Source: Peterkaempfera bronchialis (GTDB lineage Bacteria; Actinomycetota; Actinomycetes; Streptomycetales; Streptomycetaceae). From it: DNA of 64,000 nt. The notes below the pieces were generated by a model, which was given only the letters and a program-made list of their open reading frames with translations, was not told the DNA's origin and searched no databases. Within the stretch, counting starts at the first letter, position 1. The number at the start of each line of letters is the position of its first letter. Positions 1 to 7,629 of this stretch are shown in pieces. Where the stretch lies: NCBI RefSeq assembly GCF_003258605.2, contig NZ_CP031264.1:124001-188000 (forward strand), given 5' to 3'. The translations under genes were made by a program, and so were the position numbers.

Positions 1-707
1 TCGCTCTGGCGGGACTGCTGCGTCTGACCGCCACGGCGTCCGTGCGCGACGGGTTGGTGGCCGAGTCACTGGCGTACTCGGCGCTGCTGGGCGGGCCGGA
101 GTTCGCCGCGTGGCGGGCCGCGCGCCCTGCCCGCCGTGTGCCGCCGGTCCCGTCCGACGTCGTACTGCTGGAGCGTGCGGACGATGTGCTGCGGATGACG
201 TTGAACCGCCCCGACCGGCGCAACGCGCTGGGGCACGGACTGCGCGACGGCCTCATCCGGGCTCTGGAACTCGTGCTCGCCGACACCTCCCTGAAAGTCG
301 CGGAACTCCGAGGTGAAGGGGCGTCGTTCTGCAGCGGCGGCGATCTGGACGAGTTCGGCAGCGCCGTGGATCCCGCGTCCGCCCACGTGGTACGGCTGTC
401 CCGCAGCGCGGGATGGCTGGTCCACCGCTGCGCGGACCGGGTACGGCCGTATCTGCACGGCGCCTGTGTCGGTGCGGGCATGGAGGTTCCCGCGTTCGCC
501 GACATCGTGGTGGCCGATCCCGGCGCATGGTTCATGCTGCCGGAGCGGAGCCTCGGCCTGGTGCCGGGCGCGGGCGGGACGGTCAGCGTGACCCGGCGGA
601 TCGGTCCCTGGCGCACCGCGTGGATGACGCTGACCGGGGACAGGGTGACAGCCCGGCGGGCGCTGGAGTGGGGCCTGGTGGACCGGGTCGAGCCCTGTGT
701 CCCATAG
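1..707 (+). CDS. Enoyl-CoA hydratase/isomerase (5' end outside window)
   Basis: Crotonase-fold enzyme that would hydrate or isomerise an enoyl-CoA in beta-oxidation. The reading frame is open from base 3, so the true start lies upstream. An internal GTG at 42 only marks the first possible start inside the window. Oxyanion-hole signatures are visible: 'FCSGGDLDEFG' near base 330 and 'GACVGAGMEVPAFADIVVA' near base 461, followed by 'PERSLGLVPGAGGT'. The N-terminal part of more than 45 residues before the crotonase core is typical of the longer actinobacterial members. Its last codons overlap the start of a degenerate CoA-transferase reading frame, as in a former operon. The substrate is unknown. 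Confidence 0.85.
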   Translation, partial: ALAGLLRLTATASVRDGLVAESLAYSALLGGPEFAAWRAARPARRVPPVPSDVVLLERADDVLRMTLNRPDRRNALGHGLRDGLIRALELVLADTSLKVAELRGEGASFCSGGDLDEFGSAVDPASAHVVRLSRSAGWLVHRCADRVRPYLHGACVGAGMEVPAFADIVVADPGAWFMLPERSLGLVPGAGGTVSVTRRIGPWRTAWMTLTGDRVTARRALEWGLVDRVEPCVP

Positions 708-1423
708 GCAGGGCTCCCCGGCCCCGGGACTGCCGCTTCCGCTCGCCGGCCTGCGGGTGAGCGCCCCGGAGGCGGTGGACGCGGCCGCGGCACCTGCCGT
801 ACGGCTGCTGACCGCGCTGGGTGCGGCCGGTCCCCTGGGCGCGGCCGGGTCCGGCGGCACCGGGACCCCGCAGGTGAGGGCATGCGGAGGGCGCGCGGAG
901 GGCGCGCGCCCGGATTTCCCTGACGGCGACGACACCGGGCCCGGGGTGGCCGACGCCCTGGTGGTGTCCGGCCCGGCCGGGCAGACCTCCGGCACCGTTC
1001 CGATCCCCCGGTTCCACCCCGACGACGACTGGGCGGCGTGCGGGGCGATGGAGTTGACGGGAAGGGCCGGCGGGCCGCCGCTGCGGGCCCCCGGCGCACC
1101 GGCGTCCGCAGCCCGGGGAGCCCTGCTGGCGTACGAGCTGTTGCTGCGGCTCGCGGGTCGGCCCGCCACCGGGCTGCCCGGTGCCGGGATCCTCGCCGAG
1201 CGGGCCGCCCTCACGGGCATGCGCCGGCGGGGCCCGGTCTCGGTCGGGGGGTCGTTGCGGCTGCTGCCTCACCGCCGCCGCCCTGGACGCGGGCGGTACG
1301 CCGCCCCGTGGCGCCCCGCCCGCCGCGCCCGCCGCCCGCACCCCGTCCACGCCGGCCCCCACGTCGGGCGCCGACACCGACCGGGTGCTCGCGGAGTACG
1401 GGATCCGGTACGGAACGCGCTGA
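697..1423 (+). pseudogene. Degenerate CaiB/BaiF-type CoA transferase remnant
   Basis: From a GTG at 697 the frame reads 'LPLAGLRVSAPEAVDAA' and later 'DWAACGAMELTGRAGGPPL', 'AYELLLRLAGRP', 'RAALTGMRRRGPVSVGGS' and 'LRLLP'. This is the N-terminal region of long actinobacterial CoA transferases. Similarity stops near 1268. A C-terminal-like end, 'GADTDRVLAEYGIRYG', then appears in another frame and stops at 1423. The central catalytic domain is missing: about 240 codons remain, against 400-600 in intact relatives such as the protein at 52081-53880. I therefore read it as a frameshifted, internally deleted gene. An alternative is one unrelated 287-residue frame running to 1560, which is less likely because its second half has no protein-like composition. 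Confidence 0.6.
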
Positions 1424-1642
1424 TCGCTCCGGCGCCGTCGGCAACGCTGCCCGGCAGCGGGCGAAAGGGGACGGGCACAGGCGCGGAACTGAGTGGCAGT
1501 CAGACAGGCGTCCATGTCGAACCTGCTAAACTATTTGCCTCAAGTATTGGATCTGCCTGATCACAAATACCATGATGCATCGGGCTATGCGCCTCCCGGG
1601 TATCCACTCGGACCGGGGGCACCAGACGTAGGGAGAGTTTCG

Positions 1643-2449
1643 ATGGCTCAGGCAGCCCGGGACGTCAGCACCGGAATGCTCATGCCACAGGCGGAGCGCA
1701 TGCGCGTAGGCCGCCAGGTCCGCGTGCCCAAGACCGCTGAGCTCATCGCCGCTGCCCTGCGTCGCCAGATCGTCCACCGGGAGCTGGAGCCTGGAGACGC
1801 GCTGCCGTCCGAATCCTCCCTGATGGAGCAGTTCGGCGTCTCCCGGCCGACACTGCGGGAGGCCTACCGGGTCCTGGAGTCCGAGGGCCTGATCAACGTC
1901 AGGCGTGGAGCGCACGGCGGCGCACGGGTGACCGCGCCCGATGCCGAGGTCGCCGCCAGGTACGCCGGATTGATCCTGGAATACCGCGAGGCCACCCTGG
2001 CGGACGTCTACCGCGCCAGCGCCGTCCTGGAGCCGCCGTGCGCCCGGTCCCTGGCCAACAAGCACACGGCCACCGCCCTCAACCGGCTCCGTGCCGCGGT
2101 CGAGGCCGAGAAGGCCGTGCTGGACGACCCCATGGCACTGGTCGCCGCCCAGGACGCCTTTCACGCCCTGCTCGTCGAACTCGCCGGGAACCAGACGCTC
2201 AACCTGCTGAGCAGCATGCTGCGCTACATCGTTGACCGTGCCAATGCCGCTCACCTGGCCGACGCCCTCGATTCCGAGGTCCACAAGAGCCAGAGCCGCA
2301 AGGCGCACCGCACCCACGTCAAGCTCGTGGATCTCATCGCGGCGGGCAAGGCCGACGAAGCCGAGAAGCTCTGGGCACGCCACATCACCGCCGCGGACGA
2401 CGCGGTCAACGCGGCGGGGTCCAAGACGCTGCTGGACCTCCTCAACTGA
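1643..2449 (+). CDS. GntR-family (FadR-type) transcriptional regulator
   Basis: A 268-residue regulator with an N-terminal winged helix-turn-helix. The helix reads 'LPSESSLMEQFGVSRPTLRE', followed by the wing 'GLINVRRGAHGGARV'. The C-terminal all-helical FCD ligand domain contains 'AQDAFHALLVELAGNQTL'. FadR-subfamily proteins usually bind acyl-CoA or carboxylate effectors and repress catabolic genes. I chose ATG 1643 because GGGAGAG lies 6 bases upstream; in-frame starts at 1493 and 1514 would add a tail unlike the family. The upstream stretch 1510-1580 is AT-rich for this genome and is the likely promoter. It is paralogous in layout to the regulator at 18436, and the two flank the acyl-CoA island, so they probably control it. 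Confidence 0.9.
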   Translation: MAQAARDVSTGMLMPQAERMRVGRQVRVPKTAELIAAALRRQIVHRELEPGDALPSESSLMEQFGVSRPTLREAYRVLESEGLINVRRGAHGGARVTAPDAEVAARYAGLILEYREATLADVYRASAVLEPPCARSLANKHTATALNRLRAAVEAEKAVLDDPMALVAAQDAFHALLVELAGNQTLNLLSSMLRYIVDRANAAHLADALDSEVHKSQSRKAHRTHVKLVDLIAAGKADEAEKLWARHITAADDAVNAAGSKTLLDLLN

Positions 2450-2494
2450 CCCTTCCGCCGTACCGGCGCTCAGCCACGACCTGCCGCCCGTCGT

Positions 2495-2802
2495 TCACCG
2501 GACGCCGGGGCCGAGGTCGGCGCCCGCCGGTGCGGTGGAGCACACCGGCCACGGTGGCTTCCGGTCGGCGTCGGCGCCTACGCCTCGGCGTCGCGTCGTA
2601 CGCCACCGCGCCACGGCGACGCGGTCCGGGTCGTCCAGCCCCAGCAGAGCGGCACCGGCACTGTTGAGGATCCACAGCGCTCCGCTGCGGTGCTGCACCC
2701 GCACCGGCCGATGGGCCACCAGGGCGTCGAGCCGGTCGCGGTCCAGCGGCCCGGCGACTGACTCGTGGTAGCCGACACCACGGACCCAGGTGCCGGGTGC
2801 GA
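2495..2802 (-). pseudogene. Amidohydrolase (YtcJ-like) gene fragment
   Basis: On the minus strand, bases 2802 down to 2495 read 'GTWVRGVGYHESVAGPL', 'DRDRLDALVAHRPVRVQHRS' and 'GALWILNSAGAALLGLD'. This block is characteristic of the metal-dependent amidohydrolase_3/YtcJ family, whose members have about 500-600 residues. Neither the metal-binding N-terminus nor the C-terminus is present, and upstream sequence in this frame loses all similarity. The block is therefore an orphan internal piece of a deleted gene. It lies between a GntR gene and an acyl-CoA synthetase. No start or ribosome site belongs to it. Confidence 0.6.
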
Positions 2803-2904
2803 CGGCCGAGGCGCGCCCGGTGCCCTCGGCCCTCCGGTCACCGGCGGCTCCCTCCCATCCCCTCCCCCATCCCACCCATCGACAGGAACCTCGGCAAGGC
2901 CGGC

Positions 2905-2951
2905 CCTGCGCTGTCATCACCCTCGGTGCGGCAGGGTGACGACAGCGCAGG
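2905..2951. terminator. 19-bp stem hairpin
   Basis: Arms at 2905-2923 and 2933-2951 pair over 19 bp with one mismatch around a 9-base loop. There is no T-tract, as is usual for actinomycete hairpin terminators. It sits 68 bases beyond the stop of the minus-strand acyl-CoA synthetase at 3019-4671 and most likely ends that transcript. Confidence 0.6.
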
Positions 2952-3018
2952 GAAGGGAAGCAGCATCGGCGCGCGGTGCGGGCATCACGGGCAGCGCGAC
3001 GGCACCACCGGACGCGGC

Positions 3019-4671
3019 TCAGCCGACCGGGGCGAACCGCGTCAGCAACTGCGACTTGGCGACCTTCATCAACCCGGTGCGCGGCAGCACGTCCACGACC
3101 TCGACCTGCTCCGGGAGCTTCTGCCGCATCAGGCCGGCCTCCGTCAGCCACGCCCCGAGATCCGCGACGGCGGGTGCCGTGCGTCCGGGCCTCATCACCA
3201 CGACCGCGCAGACCCGTTCGCCGCGGTCGGCGTCGGGCAGGCCGATGACGGCGGCCTCGGCCAGGTCGGGATGGTTCGCCAGCAGGGCCTCGATCTCCTG
3301 CGGGGCGATGTTCTCGCCCTTGCGGATGATGAGGTCCTTGAGCCGGCCCACGACCTCCAGGTGCCCGGTGTCGCGCAGGAGGCCGAGGTCCCCGGTGCGG
3401 AACCAGCCGTCCTGGGTGAACGCCGCCGCCGTCGCCTCCGGATCGGTGTAGCCGTGGCACACCCCGGGACCCTTGATCTGCACCTCACCCGCGGTTCCGG
3501 CCGCGCACTCCGCACCGTCCGCATCGACCAGCCGCAGGTGGTTGCCCGGCAACGGCCGCCCGTCAGTGGCGGCGAGGATTTCGGGGGCATCCGACGGGGA
3601 CGCCACCGCGATCATCGGCACCTCGGTCATGCCGTAGTCGTGCGCGAGCACCGCACCAAGCGTGTCCGCGACCTCCCCCACCAGGTGGGGAGGACAGGGC
3701 GCCCCGCCGCCCTTCAAGGTACGCAGCGTCGGGATCAGCCGTGTCTCCGGGGCGCTGCGGGCCAGTTCGACGAGCGCCGTGTAGAACGGCGGCGCACCGC
3801 CGGTCGTGGTCACGCCGTGTCTGCGGAACAGACCCACCGCCTCGCTGGGATTGAACGCCTCCAGCAGCAGGACGGGATACCCGCCGGCCAGCGCCGCGGT
3901 CAGGTACTGGACACCGCCGACGTGTGCGATCGGAAACCCCATGGCGCCGAACTCGCCGGCCTCCTTGCCCAGTTCACCGAACCCGGCGAACGAGAGGCCC
4001 GGGACAAGCAGTGAGGTGTCGGTGTGCCGGGCGCCCTTCGGGGCGCCGGTGGCCCCCGAAGTGAAGTGGATCCACGCGACCTCGTCCGGGTCCGGGACGG
4101 GGAACGCCGCCGTGTCGGGGCCCGTGGCCGTCGCGTCTCCCGAGGCGGTCGCGTCGTCGAGTTCGGGAGCGTGGTGCCCGATGTCCAGCACCCGAGGCGG
4201 GGTTCGTCCGGCGGCGGACAGGGTCTTCGCGACGGTGCCGGCGAGGGCCACGTAGTCGACACCCCGCCAGATGCCCGGAACGAGGAGGCACTCGGCCTCC
4301 GAGGTCGCGAGCGCGGCAGTGAGCTCACGCTCCCGGTACAACGGGATCACCGGTGCTTGGACCGCACCGAGACGCCGCAGGGCCGCCATCACCAACGCCG
4401 TACTGATCCGGGTGGGCAGCTGCCATGCCACGCGCGTGCCGGGCCCGATGCCCCGGGCCGCCAGGGCTCGGGCCACCCCGGAGGTCCGGCGGTCGAAGTC
4501 GGCCCAGGTCAGCGAGACCCCCTCGGCGTCGATGAGCATCATGGCGTCCGGCGTGACGCTCGCCCTGCGCCGGACGAGCCCGTCGAACGTCGGTGCCGTC
4601 AACAACCACGGCCATCGCTGGGCCGCCGCCGCGATGGCGGGGGTGGCCTCCATCGACTCGCGCATCATCAT
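3019..4671 (-). CDS. Acyl-CoA synthetase (AMP-forming)
   Basis: A 550-residue class I adenylate-forming enzyme that activates a carboxylic acid with ATP and CoA. The A3 phosphate-binding loop reads 'FTSGATGAPKGA' and the A5 region 'HDYGMTEVPM'. The A7-A8 region reads 'GWFRTGDLGLLRDTG' and 'GRLKDLIIRKGENIAPQE'. The catalytic A10 lysine is in 'RTGLMKVAKSQL'. Overall it resembles FadD and cyclohexanecarboxylate-CoA ligase-like proteins, but the substrate is not readable. Three consecutive ATG codons at 4671-4663 follow a GGAG, so the exact first residue is uncertain by two. It has its own AT-rich upstream region (about 4740-4800) and probably forms a single-gene transcript ending at the 2905-2951 hairpin. 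Confidence 0.92.
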   Translation of the reverse strand: MMMRESMEATPAIAAAAQRWPWLLTAPTFDGLVRRRASVTPDAMMLIDAEGVSLTWADFDRRTSGVARALAARGIGPGTRVAWQLPTRISTALVMAALRRLGAVQAPVIPLYRERELTAALATSEAECLLVPGIWRGVDYVALAGTVAKTLSAAGRTPPRVLDIGHHAPELDDATASGDATATGPDTAAFPVPDPDEVAWIHFTSGATGAPKGARHTDTSLLVPGLSFAGFGELGKEAGEFGAMGFPIAHVGGVQYLTAALAGGYPVLLLEAFNPSEAVGLFRRHGVTTTGGAPPFYTALVELARSAPETRLIPTLRTLKGGGAPCPPHLVGEVADTLGAVLAHDYGMTEVPMIAVASPSDAPEILAATDGRPLPGNHLRLVDADGAECAAGTAGEVQIKGPGVCHGYTDPEATAAAFTQDGWFRTGDLGLLRDTGHLEVVGRLKDLIIRKGENIAPQEIEALLANHPDLAEAAVIGLPDADRGERVCAVVVMRPGRTAPAVADLGAWLTEAGLMRQKLPEQVEVVDVLPRTGLMKVAKSQLLTRFAPVG

Positions 4672-4848
4672 GTAACTCCAAACACTTGGCCTGGCTCAGT
4701 CAGGTCCGGAGAGGTGGTTGGTCCGACTCTGCCAGAAGTATCTGTTTCTGCACTAGGCCTCAGGGAAGTGTAATCAGTTTAATTATTCTTTAGGTTGACC
4801 TGAAGCGTTCCCGGGGCAGCCGTCCGCCGCCCCGCCGGGAGCGGTGCG

Positions 4849-5607
4849 TCAGCGCGGAGCCATGCGCAGGCCGCCGTCCATCCGGATGACCTCGCCGTTG
4901 AGGTAGTCGTGGTCAATGATCGAGAGGGCCAGTTGCGCGTACTCCTCCGGTCGCGCCAGACGCCGCGGGAACGGCACACCTGCGCCGAGTGAGGCGCGGA
5001 ACTCCTCGGAGACGGTCGCCAGCATCGGGGTCTCCACGATTCCGGGGGCGATGGCGCACACGCGGATGCCGTACTGGGCCAGGTCCCGGGCGGCCGGCAG
5101 GGTCAGGCCGACGATGCCCCCCTTGGAGGAGGAGTACGCGGCCTGGCCGATCTGCCCCTCGAACGCGGCGACCGACGCGGTGTTGACGATGACGCCGCGC
5201 TGCCCGTTGGCATCCGGCTCGGTCTCGGCGATGGCCTCCGAGGCGAGCGCCAGGACGTTGAAGGAGCCGATCAGGTTGATCTGGACGACCTTGGCGTACA
5301 GGTCGAGGTCGTGCACGCCCTTCTTGCCGAGGATCCGCATGGACGGGCCGATGCCGGCGCAGTTGACCACCGTGCGCAGCGGTGCGCCGCTGCCCGCAGC
5401 GGTCGCGACTGCGGCACGGACCTGCTCGGCGTCGGTGACATCCGCACCGACGTAGGTGACGCCTTCGACGTCCGGGGCCTTGTCGAGGCCGGCCGGGAGG
5501 TCGAGGGCGAAGACGGCCGCGCCCCGGGCGGCCAGGGCCTGCGCGGTCGCCGCGCCGAGGCCGGAGGCACCTCCGGTGACCAGGGCGGCAGTATTGTCGA
5601 GCAGCAT
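4849..5607 (-). CDS. Short-chain dehydrogenase, 3-hydroxyacyl-CoA type II-like
   Basis: A 252-residue NAD(P)-dependent SDR. The nucleotide-binding motif is 'TGGASGLG', the NNAG-equivalent is 'NCAGIG', and the catalytic triad region is 'NTASVAAFEGQIGQAAYSSS' (next residue K). It ends 'IRMDGGLRMAPR'. The insertion after the NCAG motif ('KKGVHDLDLYAKVVQINLIG') and the general sequence match type II 3-hydroxyacyl-CoA or 2-methyl-3-hydroxybutyryl-CoA dehydrogenases. Such an enzyme would catalyse the third step of beta-oxidation. The start follows AGGAGAAC at good spacing. The gene lies 13 bases downstream of the acyl-CoA dehydrogenase at 5621 and is surely co-transcribed with it. Confidence 0.9.
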   Translation of the reverse strand: MLLDNTAALVTGGASGLGAATAQALAARGAAVFALDLPAGLDKAPDVEGVTYVGADVTDAEQVRAAVATAAGSGAPLRTVVNCAGIGPSMRILGKKGVHDLDLYAKVVQINLIGSFNVLALASEAIAETEPDANGQRGVIVNTASVAAFEGQIGQAAYSSSKGGIVGLTLPAARDLAQYGIRVCAIAPGIVETPMLATVSEEFRASLGAGVPFPRRLARPEEYAQLALSIIDHDYLNGEVIRMDGGLRMAPR

Positions 5608-5620
5608 CAGTTCTCCTGTT

Positions 5621-6799
5621 TCAGTGGGTTTTCAGCACGGTGACGGTGCCCTTCGCGGGCTCGTTCAGCGCGCGGCTGATGACCATGCGCTGAATCTGGT
5701 TGGTCCCCTCGAAGATCTGCATGACCTTGGCTTCGCGCATGTACCGCTCGACGGGGAAGTCACGGGTGTATCCGTACCCGCCGAGCACCTGCACGGCATC
5801 CGTGGTGACCTTCATGGCGTTGTCCGTGGCGACGAGCTTGGCGATCGACGCCTCCCGGGTGAAGGGCTGGCCGCAGTCCTTGAGCCGGGCGGCGGACAGG
5901 GTGGTGGCGCGGGCGGACTCGATCGCGGCGCCCATGTCGGCCAGTACGAACGCCAGCCCCTGGTGCTCGATGATCGGCTTGCCGAAGGTCTCCCGCTCCT
6001 GGGCGTAGCGCACCGCGTGATCGAAGGCGCCCTGGGACAGGCCGACGGCGACGGCCGCGATGCCGAGCCGGCCGGAGTCCAGAGCGGTGAGCGCGATCCG
6101 CAGCCCCTGGCCCTCCTCGCCGATGCGGCGATGGACGGGGACCCGCACGTCCTCGAAGCGCACGGTGGCGGTGGCCGAACCGGTCAGTCCCATCTTCCGC
6201 TCGGGCACGTCGGCGATCAGGCCGGGAGTGTCCGCGGGGACCAGGAAGCAGGAGATGCCCCGGGAGCGGTCTTCCGAGGTGCGCGCCATGACCGTGTAGA
6301 AGTCCGCGTGGCCGCCGTGTGTGGTCCATGCCTTGGTGCCATTGAGCACGTAGTGGTCGCCGTCCCTGACGGCCCGGGTGCGCATGGCCGCGGGATCCGA
6401 TCCGGCGTGCGGCTCGGACAGGCAGTACGCGCCGAGGAGTTCGCCGCCGAGCATGTCCGGGAGCCACTCCTTCCGCTGCTCCTCGGTGCCGAAGGCGGCG
6501 AGGCCGAAGCAGGAGAGCGCGTGCACCGACACGCCGACGGCGACGCTGGACCACACGGCCGCGATCTCCTCCAGCACCTGGAGGTAGACCTCGTACGGCT
6601 GACCACCGCCGCCGTACTTCTCGGGATAGGGCAGCCCGAGCAGTCCGGCACGGCCGAGCGTCCGGAAGGCCTCGCGAGGGAACCTCGCCTCCGCCTCCGC
6701 CTCGGCCGCTTGGGGGGCGAGTTCCTTCACCGCGAGCGTACGGGTGAGCTCGATGAGGGCGGCGGCTTCGTCAGTCGCCAGGAATCGAGTGGCGGGCAT
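5621..6799 (-). CDS. Acyl-CoA dehydrogenase
   Basis: A 392-residue FAD-dependent acyl-CoA dehydrogenase, catalysing the first oxidation of an acyl-CoA. It shows the family signatures 'YCLSEPHAGSDPAAMRT' and 'GTKAWTTHGGHADFY'. The C-terminal signature is 'QVLGGYGYTRDFPVERYMRE' followed by 'FEGTNQIQRMVISR'. The catalytic Glu position is consistent with 'MQIFEGTNQIQ'. I chose ATG 6799, preceded by GGAGGAGC, rather than an upstream ATG at 6883 whose 28 extra residues are not family-like and would cover the operator at 6816-6847. It forms an operon with the SDR at 4849. Confidence 0.93.
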   Translation of the reverse strand: MPATRFLATDEAAALIELTRTLAVKELAPQAAEAEAEARFPREAFRTLGRAGLLGLPYPEKYGGGGQPYEVYLQVLEEIAAVWSSVAVGVSVHALSCFGLAAFGTEEQRKEWLPDMLGGELLGAYCLSEPHAGSDPAAMRTRAVRDGDHYVLNGTKAWTTHGGHADFYTVMARTSEDRSRGISCFLVPADTPGLIADVPERKMGLTGSATATVRFEDVRVPVHRRIGEEGQGLRIALTALDSGRLGIAAVAVGLSQGAFDHAVRYAQERETFGKPIIEHQGLAFVLADMGAAIESARATTLSAARLKDCGQPFTREASIAKLVATDNAMKVTTDAVQVLGGYGYTRDFPVERYMREAKVMQIFEGTNQIQRMVISRALNEPAKGTVTVLKTH

Positions 6800-6815
6800 C
6801 AGGGCTCCTCCACAA

Positions 6816-6847
6816 AATGATACTGATAGGAGTACGACAGTATCATT
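6816..6847. promoter_or_regulatory. Perfect inverted repeat, probable TetR operator
   Basis: AATGATACTG (6816-6825) and CAGTATCATT (6838-6847) are perfect 10-bp arms around a 12-base spacer. The site lies 17 bases upstream of the acyl-CoA dehydrogenase start and about 94 bases downstream of the TetR gene at 6941. The AT-rich palindrome in GC-rich DNA, next to a TetR gene, is best explained as that regulator's operator. Confidence 0.65.
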
Positions 6848-6940
6848 CAACGTACACCCTGAGGAGTCGTCACAGCCATCCACCGCTCTGGGCAGGTCAG
6901 CAGGAACGGAAAGGAGACCGGGGCCGGCCGGGCCGTCGGG

Positions 6941-7513
6941 TCAGGAAGAGACGGCGTGGACGATCAGCGACGCCAGCTCGGCGTACGCCTCGGAGTCGCT
7001 GAGACCGGTGCGCGCCGCCACCTCGCCCCGCTGGATCTGCTGCATGGTGGCCGCGGCGACCTCGCCCACGAATGCGGCGTGCACATTCCTGAAGGCTCCC
7101 GCTGCCACACCCTCGGTGATCAGCTGCCGGACCCGGTCGGCCGCGTGCCTCGTATTGGCCTCGTACACCTCGCGGGCGGGCCGGAAGTGCGCCATGTCGT
7201 CCAGGAACCGCCGGGAGAGCGGCCTGAGCTGCTCGGCCACGGTGTTCAGATAGACCTGTACGCGGTCGGACGGCGCCGTGGTCTCCGCCACCCGCTTCTC
7301 GACGGCCTCGGCGGCGGAGCGGAAGTAGTGCCTGACCGCTTCCCCGACCAGGTCCTGCTTGCTTCCGGCGAGCTGGTACAGCGTCGTCTTCGAACAGTGC
7401 AGCCGCTCGGCCAGGCCGTCGAGCGTGAACGAGGCGAACCCCTCCGCCGTCAGCAGAGCGACCAGACGCTCCAGCAGGTCGTTCTGGCGGGAGGTGCGGC
7501 GGGCGGACGGCAT
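6941..7513 (-). CDS. TetR-family regulator
   Basis: A 190-residue regulator. The N-terminal TetR helix-turn-helix reads 'GFASFTLDGLAERLHCSKTT' followed by 'LYQLAGSKQDLV'. The C-terminal ligand domain contains 'SRRFLDDMAHFRPAREVYEA'. It is encoded immediately upstream of, and on the same strand as, the acyl-CoA dehydrogenase-SDR operon. It likely represses that operon through the palindrome at 6816-6847, with an acyl-CoA as a plausible inducer. Transcription could also read through from this gene. Confidence 0.9.
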   Translation of the reverse strand: MPSARRTSRQNDLLERLVALLTAEGFASFTLDGLAERLHCSKTTLYQLAGSKQDLVGEAVRHYFRSAAEAVEKRVAETTAPSDRVQVYLNTVAEQLRPLSRRFLDDMAHFRPAREVYEANTRHAADRVRQLITEGVAAGAFRNVHAAFVGEVAAATMQQIQRGEVAARTGLSDSEAYAELASLIVHAVSS

Positions 7514-7629
7514 GATCCCAGCATATCCGCGCGCAGCGCCCCGTCGGGCGTCCTCTCCCCGCCCCCGGCCGCCCCGGCCCCTGCTCCGGGGCCCCGCCGC
7601 ACCGCCGACGCAAGCCGAGGCCGGACCGA

